From positions 2,170,001 through 2,234,000 of the forward strand of contig NZ_CP079865.1 of assembly GCF_025263565.1 (NCBI RefSeq): a stretch of 64,000 nucleotides of DNA. Reading direction: 5' to 3'. The stretch's first letter is position 1. Each line of letters opens with the position of its first letter. This document shows, piece by piece, positions 1 through 7,767 of the stretch. The notes under the pieces are model-generated. The model worked only from the letters and a program-made list of their open reading frames with translations, searched no databases and had not been told where the DNA came from. The DNA is from Mycobacterium sp. SMC-8. GTDB taxonomy: Bacteria; Actinomycetota; Actinomycetes; Mycobacteriales; Mycobacteriaceae. The position numbers were made by a program, and so were the translations under genes.

Positions 1-22
1 CTGCTGCTGGTCCGTGCCGGCG

Positions 23-226
23 TCATCGATCATCCAGACGCAGCGCGCTCGCCGGACAGAGTTTGACCGCTTCCCGGGCGCGCTCGGCCGCGTCGCCGCT
101 GACCTCGTCGGTGAGGATGACCACGATCCCGTCGTCGTCCTGATCGAAGATGTCGCCGGCGACCATCACGCAGTTGCCCGCCTGAATGCAGAGCTCACGG
201 TCGGCGTGAACCTTGCTCACCGTCAT
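23..226 (-). CDS. 3Fe-4S ferredoxin, P450 redox partner
   Basis: A 67-residue ferredoxin that should carry electrons to the P450 encoded just upstream. Cysteines at positions 13, 19 and 57 (C-x5-C and a C-terminal CP) match the three-cysteine 3Fe-4S pattern of actinobacterial P450 ferredoxins. A fourth cluster cysteine is missing, as expected for 3Fe-4S rather than 4Fe-4S. The ATG lies 7 bp after the P450 stop codon, and a GGA/GAGG-type ribosome site overlaps that stop, so the two genes are cotranscribed and probably coupled. The partner assignment is inferred from adjacency. No ferredoxin reductase is seen in the visible part of the cluster, though the gene lies at the window edge. Confidence 0.9.
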   Translation of the reverse strand: MTVSKVHADRELCIQAGNCVMVAGDIFDQDDDGIVVILTDEVSGDAAERAREAVKLCPASALRLDDR

Positions 227-233
227 GTGATCC

Positions 234-1475
234 TCACTTCCAGGCGACCTGCAACGATTTCAGACCGTAGATGAAGTGGAACGACCGGAACTGCACATCG
301 GCGAAGTCCTCGGCCGGCTCCAGCGTCGGGAAGCGGCGTAGCAAGGCCGGGAAGGCGATCTGCATCTCCATCCGGGCCAGCGGGGCGCCGAGGCAGTGAT
401 GCACGCCGTGCCCGAATGCCAGATGCCCCATCGCTCCCCGGCTGATGTCGAGATGATCTGGCGCGTCGATGAACTCGCTGTCCCGGTTACCCGAGGGCAG
501 AGACGCGAAGACCAATTGCCCGGCCGGGATCTCCACGTCCGCGACGACGACGTCGGTGGTCGTGATGCGCGGGATCGAGGTGTGCACGATCGACAGCCAG
601 CGCAGCAGTTCCTCCACCGCGGGCGCCACCGCGGCCGGGTCGTCGCGCACCGCGGCGAGCTGGTCGGGATGGCGCAGCAACGCAAGTGTGCCCAGCGCCA
701 GCATGTTCGACGTGGTCTCGTGGCCGGCCAGCAGCAGCAGACCGGCGATGCCGATCAACTCGTCGTCGGTCAGTTCGCCGCCGTGTTGGCGCACCAGCAT
801 CCCGAGAATGTCGTCACCGGGCCGCGCCCGCGCGCCGGCGACGAGACTGTCCATGTAGGCACGTGCTTCGCGCGCCAGTTCCAGGCGCTCAGGGATCGGG
901 ATCGACAGATCGAGCTGGCGGGCGCTGCGGCGCTGGAAGGCGTCGCGGTCGGCGTAGGGCACCCCGAGCAGCTCGCAGATCACCAGGGACGGGATCGGCA
1001 GGGCGAAATGCTCGACCAGGTCGACTGCTCGTCTTCCTCCCGGCGTCCGGTGCGACTCGCCGGCCGCGCCCAGCGCGTCCAGCTGCGCGTCGACGATCTC
1101 CACGATGCGCGGCCGCAACCGCGTCATCCGGCGGTGGGTGAACTCGCCGGTGAGCATCCGGCGCAACCGTTGGTGCTCGGGCGGGTCGAGGCCGAGGAGG
1201 TTCCCGGCCCGGCTGCGGGCCTGTTCATCCTCGTCGATCGGGGGTGCACCGGGCAATACGAACCCGGGCGGGCGGCCGTTGGCGAACCGGACGTGATCCG
1301 ATAGCACCGTTTTGATGTCCGCGTACCGGGTGACCAGGTACACCGTCATCCCGAACGCGTTGGTCACCGTCCGCACGCCCTCGGTCTCACGGATCTCGCG
1401 CAGCTGCGGCGTGGGATCGAACCCGTCGCGGCGCATGTGCACCGGAGGCAGCACGGGTTCGGTGGCCTGACTCAT
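234..1475 (-). CDS. Cytochrome P450 monooxygenase
   Basis: A 413-residue soluble bacterial P450. The I-helix oxygen-activation motif AGHETT is at 250-255, the K-helix ExxR (E289, R292) is intact, and the haem loop FGHGVHHCLG at 354-363 places the haem-ligating cysteine at 361. The protein has full length and no membrane anchor, so it depends on small redox partners such as the ferredoxin 7 bp downstream. The gene starts 9 bp after the MmpL stop, so it forms an MmpL-P450-ferredoxin operon on the minus strand. Substrate and CYP family number cannot be read from the sequence. Coupling to an exporter suggests tailoring of a lipid or secondary metabolite, or detoxification of a substrate that is also exported. 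Confidence 0.95.
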   Translation of the reverse strand: MSQATEPVLPPVHMRRDGFDPTPQLREIRETEGVRTVTNAFGMTVYLVTRYADIKTVLSDHVRFANGRPPGFVLPGAPPIDEDEQARSRAGNLLGLDPPEHQRLRRMLTGEFTHRRMTRLRPRIVEIVDAQLDALGAAGESHRTPGGRRAVDLVEHFALPIPSLVICELLGVPYADRDAFQRRSARQLDLSIPIPERLELAREARAYMDSLVAGARARPGDDILGMLVRQHGGELTDDELIGIAGLLLLAGHETTSNMLALGTLALLRHPDQLAAVRDDPAAVAPAVEELLRWLSIVHTSIPRITTTDVVVADVEIPAGQLVFASLPSGNRDSEFIDAPDHLDISRGAMGHLAFGHGVHHCLGAPLARMEMQIAFPALLRRFPTLEPAEDFADVQFRSFHFIYGLKSLQVAWK

Positions 1476-1484
1476 GTTTCGACG

Positions 1485-3521
1485 CTACCCGCCGGTGGTG
1501 GCCTCCCCGCGCAGCGCCGGCCACCAGATCCTCGGCCCTATCAACGTGAACAGCGCGGGGATGATCACCGTGCGCACGACGAAGGTGTCGAGCAGGATGC
1601 CGAGTCCGACGATGATGCCGACCTGGGTGAGCACGATCAGCGGCAGCACACCCAGCACGCAGAACACCGCGGCGAGCACGATGCCCGCGCTGGTGATCAC
1701 CGCCCCGGTCGCCGAGACGGCCCGCACGATGCCGTCGCGGGTGCCGTGCTCGGGAGTCTCTTCCCGGGCCCGGGTGACCAGGAAGATCGTGTAGTCCACG
1801 CCGAGCGCCACCAGGAACAGGAATGCGAACAGCGGGGCGGTGTTGTCCAGCCCGGGGAAGCCGAACACATGCACGCTGGCCCAGCTGCCCAGGCCCAGCG
1901 CCGCCACCGAGCTGAGCACCGTGGCCGCGATCAGCACCAGCGGCGCCAGCGCCGCCCGCAGCAGTACGTACAGCACGATCAGCACCACCAGCAGGATCGC
2001 CGGAATCACCACCGCGCGGTCGTGGGCGGCCGCTGCGGCCGCGTCCCGGGCGGTGGCGTCCGAACCGCCGACCAGACCGTCGGGGTCCACCGCGTGGACC
2101 GAATCGCGCAGTGCGTCAACGGCGTCGAACGCCTCGTCGGTGGCCGGGGCGGCCTCCAGGACCACCGACCACTGACTGAGTCCGTCCGGGGAGCTGCCCG
2201 CGGGCACGACCGAGACGACGCCGGGGGTGTCGGTGATCGCACGCTGCACCTCGGCGGCGCGATCGGTCGACGCGATCACCCGGGCGGGGTCGGTCAGGCC
2301 GCTGGGGAAGTGGTCGGCCAGGGTCTCGAACCCGCTGACCGATTCGGCCTGCACCCGGAACTGTTCGGTCTGCGACAGGCCGACGGGGGTGCCGAACAGC
2401 CCGGTGCACAGCAGGGCCAGGGCGCCGATCGACACCACCGCGACCCGGGCGGGCCGGCGTGCGACCGCATCGGCGATCCGGTGCCAGACACCGCTGTCGG
2501 TCAGTGGCTGGGCTCCGACTTCAGGGATGAACGGCCAGAACAGTTTTCGGCCGAACACCCCTAGAGCAGGGGGCAGCACCAGCATCACGAAGACCGCGGC
2601 GATCACCAGGCCGGAGGCGGCCTGGACGCCGAGACTGCGGGTGCTCGGCGACGACGCCAGCAGCAGGGTCAGTAGCGCGAGCACCACGGTGGCGTTGCTG
2701 GCGATGATCGCCGGCCCGGCGCGGCGGACCGCGGTGCGCAGCGCGGTGTGATGAGACTCGTTGCGGCCGAGCTCTTCCCGATAACGGGAGATCAGCAGCA
2801 GCGCGTAGTTGGTGCCCGCGCCGAACACCAGCACGCTGGTGATGCCCGAGGTGGAACCGTCCGGGCTCATCCCCAGTGCGTCGGCCACCGACGCCCCGAC
2901 GACCGCGGCGACCCGGTCAGCGAAACCGATGACCAGCAGCGGTACCAGCCACAGCACCGGCGAGCGGTAGGTGATGATCAGCAGCAGGGCCACCACGGTC
3001 GCGGTGACCGCCAGCAGCGTGAAGTTCGCGCCGGAGAACGAAGCGGCGATGTCGGCGCCGAACGCGGGTCCGCCCGTCACCTCGGCCTGCAGGTCGCCCG
3101 GCAGTCCGTCGGCCGCCGCGGACCGCAGCTCCTTGACCTTGTCGGTGAGCGCGAAGCCGGACAGATCGCCCGACAGCGGCACCGTCGCGACCGCGGCCTG
3201 GCCGTCGTCGGAGACCTGCGGCGGCGGGCCGACGGCGTCGCCGCCGGTAGCCGCGAGCATGCGGTCGCGCGCGGCGTTCACGGCGTCCAGGTCGGCCGGA
3301 TCCAGCGGCGCGGAATCGGTGCGTGTCACTACCAGGATTGCGGGTACCTGATCTCCGCCCGGGAACGTTTCCCTGACGGCGTCGGCGCGTGCGGACTCCG
3401 CGTCGGCGGGTACCGCGACCGGCGATTGCGACCCGGAGTCTCCGCTGCCGAGCAGCCCCGTCAGGGCGCCGGAGGCAAGGACGATCAGGAGCGCGACCAC
3501 CCACGAGTATCGACGGTTCAT
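1485..3521 (-). CDS. MmpL-family RND transporter (small, 678 aa)
   Basis: An inner-membrane RND-superfamily exporter of the MmpL type. It has one N-terminal membrane helix (about 8-25), a periplasmic domain (about 30-165), a helix bundle (about 166-325), a helix near 365-385, a second periplasmic domain and a C-terminal helix bundle (about 500-665), which is the duplicated RND layout. At 678 residues it belongs to the short actinobacterial branch, unlike the roughly 950-residue mycolate-lipid MmpLs. The proton-relay GxDY motif is intact in the second half (D576), but the first-half equivalent reads GTNY with Asn238 (codon AAC, 2808-2810). It is the first gene of the operon and is divergent from a MarR regulator, which probably controls it. 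Confidence 0.92.
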   Translation of the reverse strand: MNRRYSWVVALLIVLASGALTGLLGSGDSGSQSPVAVPADAESARADAVRETFPGGDQVPAILVVTRTDSAPLDPADLDAVNAARDRMLAATGGDAVGPPPQVSDDGQAAVATVPLSGDLSGFALTDKVKELRSAAADGLPGDLQAEVTGGPAFGADIAASFSGANFTLLAVTATVVALLLIITYRSPVLWLVPLLVIGFADRVAAVVGASVADALGMSPDGSTSGITSVLVFGAGTNYALLLISRYREELGRNESHHTALRTAVRRAGPAIIASNATVVLALLTLLLASSPSTRSLGVQAASGLVIAAVFVMLVLPPALGVFGRKLFWPFIPEVGAQPLTDSGVWHRIADAVARRPARVAVVSIGALALLCTGLFGTPVGLSQTEQFRVQAESVSGFETLADHFPSGLTDPARVIASTDRAAEVQRAITDTPGVVSVVPAGSSPDGLSQWSVVLEAAPATDEAFDAVDALRDSVHAVDPDGLVGGSDATARDAAAAAAHDRAVVIPAILLVVLIVLYVLLRAALAPLVLIAATVLSSVAALGLGSWASVHVFGFPGLDNTAPLFAFLFLVALGVDYTIFLVTRAREETPEHGTRDGIVRAVSATGAVITSAGIVLAAVFCVLGVLPLIVLTQVGIIVGLGILLDTFVVRTVIIPALFTLIGPRIWWPALRGEATTGG

Positions 3522-3532
3522 CAGATTAACAT

Positions 3533-3561
3533 TTCAGAATATTAACAATTAATCAACTGAA
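3533..3561. promoter_or_regulatory. Two-tier palindromic operator between mmpL and marR
   Basis: Reading 5' to 3', the site is TTCAG, 3 nt, ATTAA, 3 nt, TTAAT, 3 nt, CTGAA. Both five-base arm pairs are perfectly complementary and the three spacers are equal, so the 29-bp site is symmetric about position 3547. It is very AT-rich in a GC-rich region. It lies 12 bp from the mmpL start and 14 bp from the marR start. Position and symmetry fit a MarR dimer site that represses both directions. The binding protein is inferred. Confidence 0.75.
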
Positions 3562-3574
3562 TTTTCCGGGTAGG

Positions 3575-4099
3575 GTGGGGGCCGTGCAGGATGTCGACCG
3601 GGTCGCGCTCGAGGCGTCGATCGCCGCCGATGTGCGGGCCATGACGGCGGAATCTGACCGGATAGGACACCGCTTCGCAGGTCTGCACGCGTTGACCGCC
3701 AACGATTTCCGGGCACTGCTCTACGTCACGGTCGCCGAGAACGCCGGCACGCCGCTGACGGCCGGCGAGCTCCGGGAGCGGATGGGCACCTCGGGGGCGG
3801 CCATCACCTACCTGGTGGAGCGGATGATCGCGTCGGGCCATCTGCTGCGGGATTCCGACCCTGCCGACCGGCGCAAGGTGATGCTGCGCGTCGCCCAGCC
3901 CGGCATGGAGGTCGCCCGCGAGTTCTTCACTCCGCTGGCCGAGCACACCCACCGGGCACTGTCCGACCTGCCGGACAGCGACCTGGCGGCCGCGCACAGG
4001 GTGTTCGCCGCCCTGACCGACGCGATGGGCACGTTCCGCGCGGCGCTCACGTCATGTTCTGATTCCGGCGACGCGTCTGGCAGGCTGGAAACTCGATGA
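3575..4099 (+). CDS. MarR-family transcriptional regulator
   Basis: A winged-helix regulator of 174 residues from the GTG at 3575. A second in-frame GTG at 3584 would give 171 residues, and the upstream G-rich stretch does not decide between them. The helix-turn-helix covers about 55-95, and the wing contains DPADRRKVMLRVAQPG, the typical MarR D-x-R-D/R region. The family usually represses a divergent transporter and is released by a small ligand. Here the divergent operon is MmpL-P450-ferredoxin, with a 29-bp palindrome between. The gene ends in ATGA, which is also the start of the PurT-like gene, so the regulator and ATP-grasp protein are translationally coupled. That coupling is odd for a purine enzyme. 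Confidence 0.9.
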   Translation: MGAVQDVDRVALEASIAADVRAMTAESDRIGHRFAGLHALTANDFRALLYVTVAENAGTPLTAGELRERMGTSGAAITYLVERMIASGHLLRDSDPADRRKVMLRVAQPGMEVAREFFTPLAEHTHRALSDLPDSDLAAAHRVFAALTDAMGTFRAALTSCSDSGDASGRLETR

Positions 4100-5223
4100 C
4101 TGACACGAGGTACGGCGAGACGGTGCTGCTGCTCGGCGTGGGCGCGCGCAGCAGTGAGCTCGCGCTGGCGTTCCGGCGGCTCGGCGCCGAGGTGGTCACC
4201 GCCACGGACCAACCAGACGCGGACGCGCTGACGGCGCTGATCGACGAGCACCGGCCCGGCCACGTGGTGCTCGACACGGCGACCGTGGGGACGGACGCGC
4301 TGCTGTCGATCGCCGAACGCGACGACGTCGAGGTGTTCCCCACGCCTCGGGCCGCCCGTCTGTCCCAGGACGGCGAGGGTCTGCGCAAGCTCGCCGCCGA
4401 CGAACTCGGGCTGCCCACCGCGCCGTTCTGGTTCGCGGGATCGGTCGAGGAACTCACCGCGATCGCGGCGCACGCCGGATTCCCGATGGTGGTCAAACCG
4501 GTTGCCGCAGCACCGGGCGAGGGCGAGTCGGTGCTGCTGCGACCCGCCGACGTGGAGCCGGCCTGGAAGCGGGCGGTGGGCGGCGGCGCACCGAGCACGC
4601 AGCGCGTCCTGGCTGAGACGGTTGTCGAAGTCGACTTCGAGGTCACCCTGCTGACGGTGCGCACGACGGGGCCGGCCGGGCCCACAGTGCATTTCTGCGA
4701 GCCGATCGGACATCACCAGAGCGACGGCGATGCGCTGGAATCCTGGCAGCCACAGCAACTCTCGCCTGTCGCACTGGACTCGGCGAAGTCGATCGCCGCA
4801 CGCATCGTCAACTCCCTCGGGGGCCGAGGGGTGTTCGCGGTCGAACTGCTGGTGCGTGGCGACGAGGTGTATTTCTCCGACGTCAGGCCGCGGCTGCAGG
4901 ACAGCGGCCTGGTGACGCTGCGCTCGCAACGGCTGTCGCAGTTCGAACTGCACGCGCGCGCCATCCTCGGGCTTCCGGTCGACACCATCATGATCTCGCC
5001 GGGCGCGGTCGAGGTGGGCTACTCCGACGGAGAGGACAGGGACGTGTCCAGCGCCGAGATGCGCGCAGTGCTGGCCGATGCGCTCGCGGTCGCCGAAAGC
5101 GATGTCCGGGTGTTCGGCGGCGAGGCGCCCTGGCGCAGCTGGTCCACGGCGACCGCCCAGGACCCGATCGTGGCGCGCGATCGCGCCCGCCGCGTCGCGA
5201 CCGCCGTGCGCAGGCTCCGGTGA
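4096..5223 (+). CDS. PurT-like ATP-grasp protein with eroded substrate site
   Basis: An ATP-grasp protein of 375 residues that aligns along its length with formate-dependent GAR transformylase PurT (about 392 residues in E. coli), at the place where M. tuberculosis has purT. The ATP-grasp core is recognisable: VKPV near 132, DFEVTLL, and the metal-ligand segment GDEVYFSDVRPR. Several residues known to hold the GAR substrate in E. coli PurT are changed: GELGKE is GARSSE here, the EIEAIAT segment is DTATVGT, and the C-terminal GSRRLGVALA region is replaced by WRSWSTATAQ. The glycine loop SSSGKGQ is APGEGES. It may be a relic, a divergent PurT, or an ATP-dependent ligase with another substrate. 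It is coupled to marR by ATGA and to the next gene by GTGA. Confidence 0.75.
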   Translation: MTDTRYGETVLLLGVGARSSELALAFRRLGAEVVTATDQPDADALTALIDEHRPGHVVLDTATVGTDALLSIAERDDVEVFPTPRAARLSQDGEGLRKLAADELGLPTAPFWFAGSVEELTAIAAHAGFPMVVKPVAAAPGEGESVLLRPADVEPAWKRAVGGGAPSTQRVLAETVVEVDFEVTLLTVRTTGPAGPTVHFCEPIGHHQSDGDALESWQPQQLSPVALDSAKSIAARIVNSLGGRGVFAVELLVRGDEVYFSDVRPRLQDSGLVTLRSQRLSQFELHARAILGLPVDTIMISPGAVEVGYSDGEDRDVSSAEMRAVLADALAVAESDVRVFGGEAPWRSWSTATAQDPIVARDRARRVATAVRRLR

Positions 5224-5675
5224 GCGGCCGCGACGAGACCGACGGCACCGAGTCCAGCGGCTCGGCAGTCGCACCGTTCCTCGGGGCGCTGGCGATCATT
5301 ACGGCCGTCGTGATCGGAATCTGGTTGTTCAACGTGTTCTCCGGCGACGGAATGACCGACGACCAGCAGATCGCGCGGGCCGCGTCCGGCCAGAATGACG
5401 CGCTGCAACGCGGCGACTACGCCGACTTCAAGGTGTTCACCTGCGCCGAGCAGCACGCCGCCGAGTCCAAAGTTCTTGATACACAACGTTCCTCGGTCCT
5501 ACGGCGGGGTGAGCGGTTCGTCGACCGGGTGGCCGGCGTCGCAGTGGACGGCGACCGTGCCACCGCCGATATCACCTACTACTTCGACAAGGACAAGGAC
5601 GCCAAGGAGACGGTCGAGATGACCTTCGTGCGCGAGGGCGGAAGCTGGAAGGTCTGTTCGACCGGTCCCAGCTAG
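5220..5675 (+). CDS. Membrane-anchored protein with extracytoplasmic NTF2/lumazine-like domain
   Basis: A 151-residue protein whose GTG start overlaps the stop of the PurT-like gene. Residues about 18-41 form one membrane helix after a short polar cytoplasmic N-terminus. The remainder (about 45-151) looks like the small alpha/beta cone fold (DUF4878 or lumazine-binding-like) common in exported mycobacterial proteins, with a paired Cys (about 78 and 147) that could form a disulfide outside the cell. The C-terminal GGSWKVCST strand is typical of such domains. Its function is unknown. Its position between the PurT-like gene and the rhodanese suggests cotranscription. Confidence 0.7.
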   Translation: MSGRDETDGTESSGSAVAPFLGALAIITAVVIGIWLFNVFSGDGMTDDQQIARAASGQNDALQRGDYADFKVFTCAEQHAAESKVLDTQRSSVLRRGERFVDRVAGVAVDGDRATADITYYFDKDKDAKETVEMTFVREGGSWKVCSTGPS

Positions 5676-5694
5676 CTGTGGGACACTCACGACC

Positions 5695-6108
5695 GTGAGC
5701 TATGCCGGAGACATCACGCCTGAACAGGCATGGTCGCTGCTGAGCGAGAACCCCGATGCGGTGCTGGTCGACGTCCGCACCGACGCCGAGTGGCGATTCG
5801 TCGGGGTGCCCGATCTGTCTTCGCTGCAGCGCGACGTGATCTACATCGAGTGGAATCGCACGGACGGCACCCGCAACGACGGTTTCGTCGACGACCTGGT
5901 CTCGGCGGGCCTCACCCCGGGCGAGCGTCCCGTGCTGTTCCTGTGCCGCTCCGGCAACCGCTCCATCGGGGCCGCAGAAGCTGCCACCGAGGCCGGCATC
6001 GGCCCGTCCTACAACATCCTGGACGGTTTCGAGGGCAACCTCGACGAGCACAAGCACCGCGGCGCCACCGGCTGGAAGGCTGTCGGGCTGCCGTGGGCCC
6101 AGTCATGA
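5695..6108 (+). CDS. Rhodanese-domain protein (Rv0390-like)
   Basis: A single-domain rhodanese of 137 residues. The active-site loop is CRSGNRS near 84-90, so the persulfide-carrying cysteine is present, and VLVDVRTDAEW is the conserved CH2A-type strand. Such proteins move sulfane sulfur. The gene ends in ATGA shared with metZ, a sulfhydrylase that fixes inorganic sulfide into homocysteine. The order rhodanese-metZ is the same in M. tuberculosis (Rv0390-Rv0391). The GTG start was chosen because it precedes the conserved SYAGDITPEQAW segment. A role in delivering sulfur to MetZ is attractive but inferred. Confidence 0.9.
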   Translation: MSYAGDITPEQAWSLLSENPDAVLVDVRTDAEWRFVGVPDLSSLQRDVIYIEWNRTDGTRNDGFVDDLVSAGLTPGERPVLFLCRSGNRSIGAAEAATEAGIGPSYNILDGFEGNLDEHKHRGATGWKAVGLPWAQS

Positions 6109-7316
6109 GCGACGGCGAATCCGTCCGGATCCCCGCTCCGCTTCCCGAGGGGGTCAGCCTGGACACCATCGGGGTGCGCGGCGGGCTGCTGCGGTCGGGC
6201 TTCGAGGAGACCGCCGAGGCGCTGTACCTGACTTCGGGCTACGTCTACGAGTCGGCCGCCGCCGCGGAGAAGGCGTTCACCGGCGAGATCGACCGCTTCG
6301 TGTACTCGCGCTACGGCAATCCGACGATCGCGATGTTCGAGGAGCGGCTGCGGCTGCTCGAGGGGGCCCCGGCGTGCTTCGCGACGGCGACCGGCATGTC
6401 GGCGGTGTTCACCGCGCTGGGGGCGCTGCTGGGCGCCGGCGACCGGCTGGTGGCCGCACGCAGCCTGTTCGGTTCGTGTTTCGTGGTGTGCAACGAGATC
6501 CTGCCGCGGTGGGGCGTCGAGACGGTGTTCGTCGACGGCGATGACCTCGAGCAGTGGGAACGGGCGTTGTCCGTCCCGACCCAAGCGGTGTTCTTCGAGA
6601 CGCCGTCGAACCCGATGCAGTCGCTGGTCGACATCGCCGCGGTGTGCGATCTTGCGCACGCTTCAGGCGCGAAGGTGGTGTTGGACAACGTCTTCGCCAC
6701 CCCGGTGCTGCAACGGGGCATGCCGTTGGGTGCCGATGTCGTCGTGTACTCGGGCACCAAGCACATCGACGGCCAGGGCCGTGTGCTGGGCGGGGCGATC
6801 CTCGGCGACGCCGAGTACATCGACGGGCCGGTGCAGAAGCTGATGCGTCACACGGGCCCGGCGCTGAGCCCGTTCAACGCCTGGACCCTGCTCAAGGGGC
6901 TGGAGACGCTGTCCCTGCGGGTGCAGCACCAGAATGCGTCGGCCCACCGCATCGCCGAGTTCCTCGAGCAGCATGCGGCGGTCAGCTGGGTGAAGTACCC
7001 GTTCCTGGAATCGCACCCGCAGTACGACCTGGCCAAGCGTCAGATGTCCGGCGGCGGAACGGTGATCACCTTCGAGCTGGTGGGCGGCAGCAAGGAGCGG
7101 GCCTTCGAGGTGCTCGACAAGCTACACATCATCGACATCTCCAACAACCTCGGCGACGCCAAGTCGTTGATCACCCACCCAGCCACGACGACGCACCGGG
7201 CCATGGGGCCGGAGGGGCGGGCGGCGATCGGCCTCGGCGACGGCGTGGTGCGGATCTCGGTCGGGCTGGAAGGCACCGAGGACCTCATCGCCGACCTGGA
7301 CCGGGCGCTCGGGTAA
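6105..7316 (+). CDS. metZ: O-succinylhomoserine sulfhydrylase
   Basis: A 403-residue PLP enzyme of the Cys/Met-metabolism family that converts O-succinylhomoserine and sulfide to homocysteine in the methionine pathway. The PLP lysine lies in SGTKHIDGQGR (about 207-217). YSRYGNPT (about 65-72) and the C-terminal LITHPATTTH segment are the family phosphate- and substrate-binding signatures. The ATG at 6105 overlaps the rhodanese stop. An upstream in-frame extension exists but would run through the rhodanese gene and is rejected. Synteny with M. tuberculosis Rv0391 supports metZ over metB, which has the same fold. Confidence 0.92.
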   Translation: MSDGESVRIPAPLPEGVSLDTIGVRGGLLRSGFEETAEALYLTSGYVYESAAAAEKAFTGEIDRFVYSRYGNPTIAMFEERLRLLEGAPACFATATGMSAVFTALGALLGAGDRLVAARSLFGSCFVVCNEILPRWGVETVFVDGDDLEQWERALSVPTQAVFFETPSNPMQSLVDIAAVCDLAHASGAKVVLDNVFATPVLQRGMPLGADVVVYSGTKHIDGQGRVLGGAILGDAEYIDGPVQKLMRHTGPALSPFNAWTLLKGLETLSLRVQHQNASAHRIAEFLEQHAAVSWVKYPFLESHPQYDLAKRQMSGGGTVITFELVGGSKERAFEVLDKLHIIDISNNLGDAKSLITHPATTTHRAMGPEGRAAIGLGDGVVRISVGLEGTEDLIADLDRALG

Positions 7317-7721
7317 TTGTCCAGACGGTCGGATGCGAAGAAGGCCCGACGCAGGAAACGTCAGGCCGTCCGGGACCAGACCTGGCTTCCGGCGCGGGTC
7401 GCCGACGAACTCGAGATCGCCTCGGACCTTGAGGAATTCGATGCCAAGCTGACCGAGCGCGGCTGGGAGTTCTCGCTCGACGTCGAGGATGACACCGGCG
7501 CCGCCTGGTACTGGCCGGCCTCCGAAGCCGAGGTCCCAGACGAGAACGAGGCCGTCAACGTGACGGTGGTGCTGCTCACCCCCGACGACGGCGGCCAGAT
7601 CGCGCACGTGGTGTTTGTCGGGACGGCCGAGGATTACCAGTTCAACCTCGACGAGCTGTTCGAGCACCTCGACACGATCGAGGCCTACAGGATGGGCGCA
7701 CCCCTACCGGTCTTCGGCTAG
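7317..7721 (+). CDS. Conserved hypothetical protein, ribonuclease E inhibitor RraB-like fold possible
   Basis: A 134-residue acidic protein with a very basic N-terminus (residues 2-20, rich in K and R). It begins with TTG on the base right after the metZ stop, and no better start exists in frame. The body alternates beta strands and acidic helices (LEEFDAKLTERGWEFSLDV, then a strand-rich centre and DELFEHLDTIEAY), which loosely recalls RraB-type ferredoxin-like folds. I do not recognise it firmly. The TAG stop codon is part of the CTAG target of the downstream IS element, so the insertion left the reading frame intact but separated the gene from its original 3' flank. Confidence 0.65.
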   Translation: MSRRSDAKKARRRKRQAVRDQTWLPARVADELEIASDLEEFDAKLTERGWEFSLDVEDDTGAAWYWPASEAEVPDENEAVNVTVVLLTPDDGGQIAHVVFVGTAEDYQFNLDELFEHLDTIEAYRMGAPLPVFG

Positions 7722-7767
7722 GGCGTGTCTGCTTAATGTGAACGATGTTGTGCCTGATGCTGTTTAA

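Noticed and set aside
1437..2564. Long plus-strand open frame across mmpL
   Set aside because: It is antisense to a well-recognised MmpL gene, rich in H, R, Q and G as expected for the complement of GC-rich codons, and has no family signs.
3808..5274. 488-codon minus-strand open frame over the PurT-like gene
   Set aside because: It is the complement of the ATP-grasp gene with no protein-like motifs.
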